Part shown: piece by piece, positions 60,603-64,000 of the stretch
Layout of the letters: each line of letters begins with the position of its first letter
How positions within the stretch are numbered: position 1 is the first letter of the stretch
Source of the DNA: Variovorax sp. YR216
GTDB taxonomy: Bacteria > Pseudomonadota > Gammaproteobacteria > Burkholderiales > Burkholderiaceae_C
Reading direction: 5' to 3'
Assembly (NCBI RefSeq): GCF_900107745.1
Contig: NZ_FNRO01000023.1
Location: 1-64,000, forward strand
DNA length: 64,000 nt
Program-made: the position numbers and the translations under genes
The notes under the pieces: model-generated
Databases searched by the model: none
The model's input: only the letters and a program-made list of their open reading frames with translations
Told to the model about the DNA's origin: nothing

Positions 60603-61637
60603 ATGCATCGACGCGCTCTACTTGCAACACTCGCCAGCTTCGGAACGGCGTGGGCCGCGCCGGTGGGCTCTGCCTTGGACCGACCGGCGGTGGCGGTCCA
60701 GTCGCCTTCGCGTTCTGTGTTTCTCGGAGCAGCGCTCGCGGGCGCGCGCTGGGTCGCCGTTGGCGAGCGCGGACTCGTTGTCCTGTCGGACGACGCCGGC
60801 CGCAGCTGGAAGCAGGCGCAGGTGCCTGTCAGCGTCACGCTCACCGCTGTCGCGTTCGCGGATGATCGTCACGGGTTCGCGACCGGGCATGGCGGGACGG
60901 TCCTCGCCACCGAGGACGGTGGATCGACATGGGCGCACCGACTGGATGGGCGAGCCATCGCAGCTTTGGTCCAGCAGGATGCGATGCGTGGCTCGGACGC
61001 CAATCTGCAGAAGGCTGCGCAGAGACTGGTCGCGGACGGCCCCGACAAGCCCTTGCTGGATCTGATCGTTGCGAGTCCCTCGGAGGTGTTCGTCGCAGGA
61101 GCGTTCGGCCTGGCCCTGAACACGATCGATGGTGGCAAGACCTGGTCCCTGCGCTCAGGCCAGCTCGACAACCCGGGGAATCTCCATCTGTATGCGGCCC
61201 GGCGCCGCGGCCGCGCGGTGGCCATCGCGGGTGAGCAAGGGCTGCTCCTGTGGTCGGACGATGCCGGAGCCAGCTTTCACCGGGTGGCGGTGCCTTACCA
61301 GGGCAGCTTCTTCGCGCTCGAACTGCCTGGCCCGAAAGAGATCGTCCTTGCGGGCATGCGGGGAAATGTCTGGCATTCCACCGATGCGGGCGGGAGCTGG
61401 CACCAGGTGCGAGTCCCTTCGCCGGCAGCGATCACGGGATCGGCCTTGCGTCCCGATGGCGGCTACGTGCTCGCCAGTCAGGCCGGGCAGTTGCTGGCGG
61501 GCGCCGGCGACTCGCTCGCAGCCCTGCAAGTTCCCCCGCTGCCGCCCCTGACGGGCGTGGTCCCCGTGAGCGGGCAGGCGCTTCTCGCGCTCAGCGTCGA
61601 AGGCGTGCACCTCGTTTCCATCAACAAATCGAACTGA
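60603..61637 (+). CDS. YCF48/BNR-repeat beta-propeller protein
   Basis: 344 aa from ATG 60603. A leader RRALLATLASFGTAWAAPVG is followed by repeated BNR/Asp-box-like blades: VVLSDDAGRSWKQAQV, VLATEDGGSTWAHRLD, ALNTIDGGKTWSLRSG, LLWSDDAGASFHRVAV and VWHSTDAGGSWHQVRV. This matches the YCF48/Hcf136-like family that often precedes an RND exporter gene in DUF1302/DUF1329 clusters. It is probably periplasmic; the stop is 8 nt before the RND start. Confidence 0.88.
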   Translation: MHRRALLATLASFGTAWAAPVGSALDRPAVAVQSPSRSVFLGAALAGARWVAVGERGLVVLSDDAGRSWKQAQVPVSVTLTAVAFADDRHGFATGHGGTVLATEDGGSTWAHRLDGRAIAALVQQDAMRGSDANLQKAAQRLVADGPDKPLLDLIVASPSEVFVAGAFGLALNTIDGGKTWSLRSGQLDNPGNLHLYAARRRGRAVAIAGEQGLLLWSDDAGASFHRVAVPYQGSFFALELPGPKEIVLAGMRGNVWHSTDAGGSWHQVRVPSPAAITGSALRPDGGYVLASQAGQLLAGAGDSLAALQVPPLPPLTGVVPVSGQALLALSVEGVHLVSINKSN

Positions 61638-61645
61638 GCCTTCCC

Positions 61646-64000
61646 ATGCACCCTACGGCGAGCGCCGCTCCTCTCGCGAGCGCTGAATTCGACCGGGCCA
61701 CCGGATCCTTGCTCGAGCGGGCCATCTTCAATCACCGCGGAGTGATCGTGTGGCTTTGTGTCGTCGTGACGCTCGTGCTGGGCTGGCAGGCCACGAGGCT
61801 GCAGCTCAATGCCAGCTTCGAAAAGACGATCCCGGTCCACCATCCTTACATCCAGAACTATCTCCGGTTCCAGGCGGACCTGAGCGGACTCGGAAACGCC
61901 GTGCGCATCGCCATCGCGAATCCCAAGGGCACCATCTACGAGGCACCCTATCTCGACACGGTACGGCGCCTGAGTGACGAGGTCTTTCTGGTTCCCGGCG
62001 TCGCGCGCAACCAGATGAAATCGCTGTGGACCCCCACCACGCGGTGGGTGGGCGTGACGGAGGATGGACTCGAAGGCGGCCCCGTCATCCCGGACGGCTA
62101 CGACGGTTCGGCCCGCAGTCTTGGCATGCTGCAGGCCAACATCGCCCGCTCCGGCGAGATCGGCCAGCTGGTCGCGGTGGACGCCCGTTCCAGCGTGATC
62201 TACGTCCCGCTGCTCGCGAAGGACGCGAAGGGGCAGCCGTTGGACTACGGCGTCCTGGCCGAACGGCTCGAGTCGCTTCGCCAGAAATACGAAGGGGAGG
62301 GCGTCACCATCCATGTCACCGGATTCGCGAAGATCGTCGGTGACCTGATCGAGGGCGTGCGCTCCGTCCTGCTGTTCTTCAGCATCGCCGTGCTGATCGC
62401 CGCGGCGATGGTGTTCTGGTACACGCGGTGCGCGCGTTCGACCACGCTGGTTCTCTTCGCTTCCCTGGTGGCGGTCCTCTGGGGATTGGGCTTGCTGCCT
62501 TTGCTCGGATTCGCGCTCGATCCGTACTCGATCCTGGTTCCGTTTCTCGTCTTCGCCATCGGGATGAGCCATGGCGCCCAGAAGATGAACGGCATCATGC
62601 AGGACATCGGCCGGGGCATCGACAAGCAGGTGGCCGCGAGGTTGACGTTCCGGCGCCTGTTTCTTGCCGGGCTGACTGCACTGCTGGCTGACGTCGTGGG
62701 GTTTGCCGTCCTGCTGGTCATCGACATCCAGGCCATTCGAGAGCTGGCGATTGCCGCGAGCCTCGGCGTCGGTGTCCTGATCTTCACCAATCTCATCCTG
62801 TTGCCAGTCCTGCTGAGCTACACCGGCGTGAGCGCGCAGGCCGCGCAGCGCAGCCTGCGGGCCGAGCATGCGGCGGGCTCGAAGAGCCGGTTGTGGGCCT
62901 TTCTCGACCTGTTTACGCAAGGACGCTTCGCGACCTTGGCCGTCGCAGTCGCTGCAGTGCTGGGTGCGGCGGGACTGCTGGCCGGCAGCCAGCTTCGCAT
63001 CGGCGATCTCGACCCCGGTGCGCCCGAACTGCGGCCCGGCAGCCGCTACAACCGTGACGTCGCATTCATGAACCAAGCCTATGGCGCGTCGAGCGACGTG
63101 CTCGCGGTCATGGTGAAGACGCCGGATGGCGAATGCTCGTCCTATGCGACCTTGAACAAGGTCGACGCACTGGAGTGGCAGCTGCGCCAATTGCCCGGCG
63201 TGGAGAGCACGAACACCCTGGCCTTGCTGAACCGGCGCGTACTCATCGGCCTCAACGAAGGCAATCCGAAGTGGTTTGAGTTCCTTCCGAACCAGGACAT
63301 GCTCAACACGGTGACTGCCGGGGCCCCGCGAGGCCTCTACAACGACGCCTGCAACCTGCTGACGATGTACGTCTTCCTTCGGGACCACCGGGCGGACACG
63401 CTGGCGCGGGTGCGCGAGCACGTGGAGGCCTTCGCGTTGCAGAACGATACCGCCGACGTGCGCTTCCTTCTCGCCGCGGGCAATGCAGGCATCGAGGCGG
63501 CCACGAACATCGTCGTGAAGGATGCATGGCGCCGGATGCTCTTCCTGGTCTACGGCGCGGTCGTCGTGCTCTGCTTCGTCACCTTCCGTTCCTGGCGGGC
63601 GGTGGTCGTCGCGGTTTTGCCTCTGGTGCTGACGTCCATCCTGGCCGAGGCGCTGATGGTGGGCCTGGGGATCGGCGTCAAGGTATCGACGCTGCCGGTG
63701 ATCGCCCTGGGCGTGGGAATCGGCGTGGACTATGCCCTCTACATCCTCTCGGTCACGCTGGCCCAGCTGCGGGAAGGCAAGACCCTCTCCGAGGCCTACT
63801 ACCGGGCGCTGCTCTTCACGGGCAAGGTCGTGATGCTCACGGGACTGACGCTCGCGGTGGGCGTCGTGACGTGGGTCGGAAGCCCGATCAAGTTCCAGGC
63901 CGACATGGGCGTGCTCCTCGCATTCATGTTCCTCTGGAACATGCTTGGCGCGCTCGTGCTGCTGCCCGCGCTGGCCCATTTCCTCCTCCCGAAGGCCGCC
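61646..64000 (+). CDS. RND/MMPL-family transporter, 3' end beyond the window
   Basis: 785 codons to the window edge without a stop, so the gene is cut by the window. It starts at ATG 61646 (MHPTASAAPLASAEF). TM1 is GVIVWLCVVVTLVLGWQATR; spans at VLLFFSIAVLIAAAMVFWYT and FASLVAVLWGLGLLPLLGFA and a second repeat (LVYGAVVVLCFVTFRSWRAV, VIALGVGIGVDYALYIL) show the two-fold MMPL layout with large periplasmic loops. LVFAIGMSHGAQKMNG and GVGIGVDYALY are the paired TM4 motifs. These proteins move hydrophobic molecules in the envelope; with DUF1302, DUF1329 and YCF48 it probably imports or exports the cluster's substrate. Confidence 0.92.
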   Translation, partial: MHPTASAAPLASAEFDRATGSLLERAIFNHRGVIVWLCVVVTLVLGWQATRLQLNASFEKTIPVHHPYIQNYLRFQADLSGLGNAVRIAIANPKGTIYEAPYLDTVRRLSDEVFLVPGVARNQMKSLWTPTTRWVGVTEDGLEGGPVIPDGYDGSARSLGMLQANIARSGEIGQLVAVDARSSVIYVPLLAKDAKGQPLDYGVLAERLESLRQKYEGEGVTIHVTGFAKIVGDLIEGVRSVLLFFSIAVLIAAAMVFWYTRCARSTTLVLFASLVAVLWGLGLLPLLGFALDPYSILVPFLVFAIGMSHGAQKMNGIMQDIGRGIDKQVAARLTFRRLFLAGLTALLADVVGFAVLLVIDIQAIRELAIAASLGVGVLIFTNLILLPVLLSYTGVSAQAAQRSLRAEHAAGSKSRLWAFLDLFTQGRFATLAVAVAAVLGAAGLLAGSQLRIGDLDPGAPELRPGSRYNRDVAFMNQAYGASSDVLAVMVKTPDGECSSYATLNKVDALEWQLRQLPGVESTNTLALLNRRVLIGLNEGNPKWFEFLPNQDMLNTVTAGAPRGLYNDACNLLTMYVFLRDHRADTLARVREHVEAFALQNDTADVRFLLAAGNAGIEAATNIVVKDAWRRMLFLVYGAVVVLCFVTFRSWRAVVVAVLPLVLTSILAEALMVGLGIGVKVSTLPVIALGVGIGVDYALYILSVTLAQLREGKTLSEAYYRALLFTGKVVMLTGLTLAVGVVTWVGSPIKFQADMGVLLAFMFLWNMLGALVLLPALAHFLLPKAA

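Noticed and set aside
61478..63979. 833-codon open frame on the minus strand
   Set aside because: Antisense to the RND transporter, low-complexity His/Gln/Arg-rich translation.

Overview
The window reads as a high-GC chromosome (or large replicon) of a metabolically versatile betaproteobacterium, most likely Burkholderiales/Comamonadaceae (Variovorax-like). This rests on gene content: four orphan Bug/TTT-type periplasmic binding proteins, many LysR/GntR/IclR/LacI/MarR regulators, three ABC importers or parts of importers of the polar amino acid (PAAT) type, and VanA/VanB-like aromatic oxygenases. No rRNA, tRNA or CRISPR was found. The species is an inference.

Layout. (1) 0.3-1.6 kb: an Xre/MbcA-like antitoxin and RES-domain toxin pair on the minus strand. 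(2) 2-3 kb: debris, namely a broken NTF2-like gene and a Bug-protein fragment. (3) 2.9-12.1 kb: a tricarboxylate-type block with a family-3 binding protein, PrpF, a beta-propeller lactonase, two Bug proteins, an unusual GntR regulator with two winged helices, and an AcnD-like aconitase. (4) 12.3-18.3 kb: a LysR regulator divergent from an aminotransferase, a complete PAAT ABC importer and an RraA-family protein. Blocks 3 and 4 are bracketed by a 100-bp direct repeat (1956-2055 and 18418-18517, three mismatches). (5) 18.4-28.6 kb: a mobile/accessory zone. It holds a truncated two-gene remnant of a recombinase-in-trio (RIT) element, an intact IS1595-family insertion sequence with perfect 23-bp ends and an 8-bp target duplication, dnaE2 (error-prone polymerase), a KfrA-like coiled-coil protein, three small or unknown membrane proteins, and an IS66 tnpA remnant.

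(6) 28.6-46.0 kb: a sugar-acid catabolic region. An IclR regulator fused to an SMP-30/gluconolactonase-like domain is divergent from an operon of RraA, NTF2-like protein, alpha-ketoglutaric-semialdehyde-type aldehyde dehydrogenase, Dabb protein, NAD-dependent epimerase, Ldh-family dehydrogenase and two binding proteins. Permeases, ATPase and a third binding protein of a PAAT importer follow. On the opposite strand are a LacI regulator target set: a Bug protein, an L-talarate/galactarate dehydratase, a uronate-dehydrogenase-like SDR and a second enolase-superfamily dehydratase. (7) 46.5-49.3 kb: a frameshifted LysR gene, a MarR regulator and another Bug protein. (8) 49.4-64 kb: an aromatic/hydrophobic-compound degradation region. 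A LysR regulator is divergent from a VanA-like Rieske oxygenase, VanB-like reductase and an NMT1-like binding protein; converging on it is a minus-strand operon of two FAH-family hydrolases, FAD monooxygenase, DUF1302 and DUF1329 envelope proteins and a cupin, itself divergent from a YCF48-like protein and an RND/MMPL exporter that runs off the window.

The most notable observation is the IS1595 insertion. Removing the element and one copy of the 8-bp duplication restores a CTG-N10-CAG LexA box immediately upstream of dnaE2. The element has therefore split an SOS operator, and dnaE2 may now be expressed differently. Other strong points are the IclR-SMP-30 fusion, the tandem-winged-helix GntR protein, the direct repeats around a 16-kb catabolic block, and three related binding proteins beside a single permease pair.
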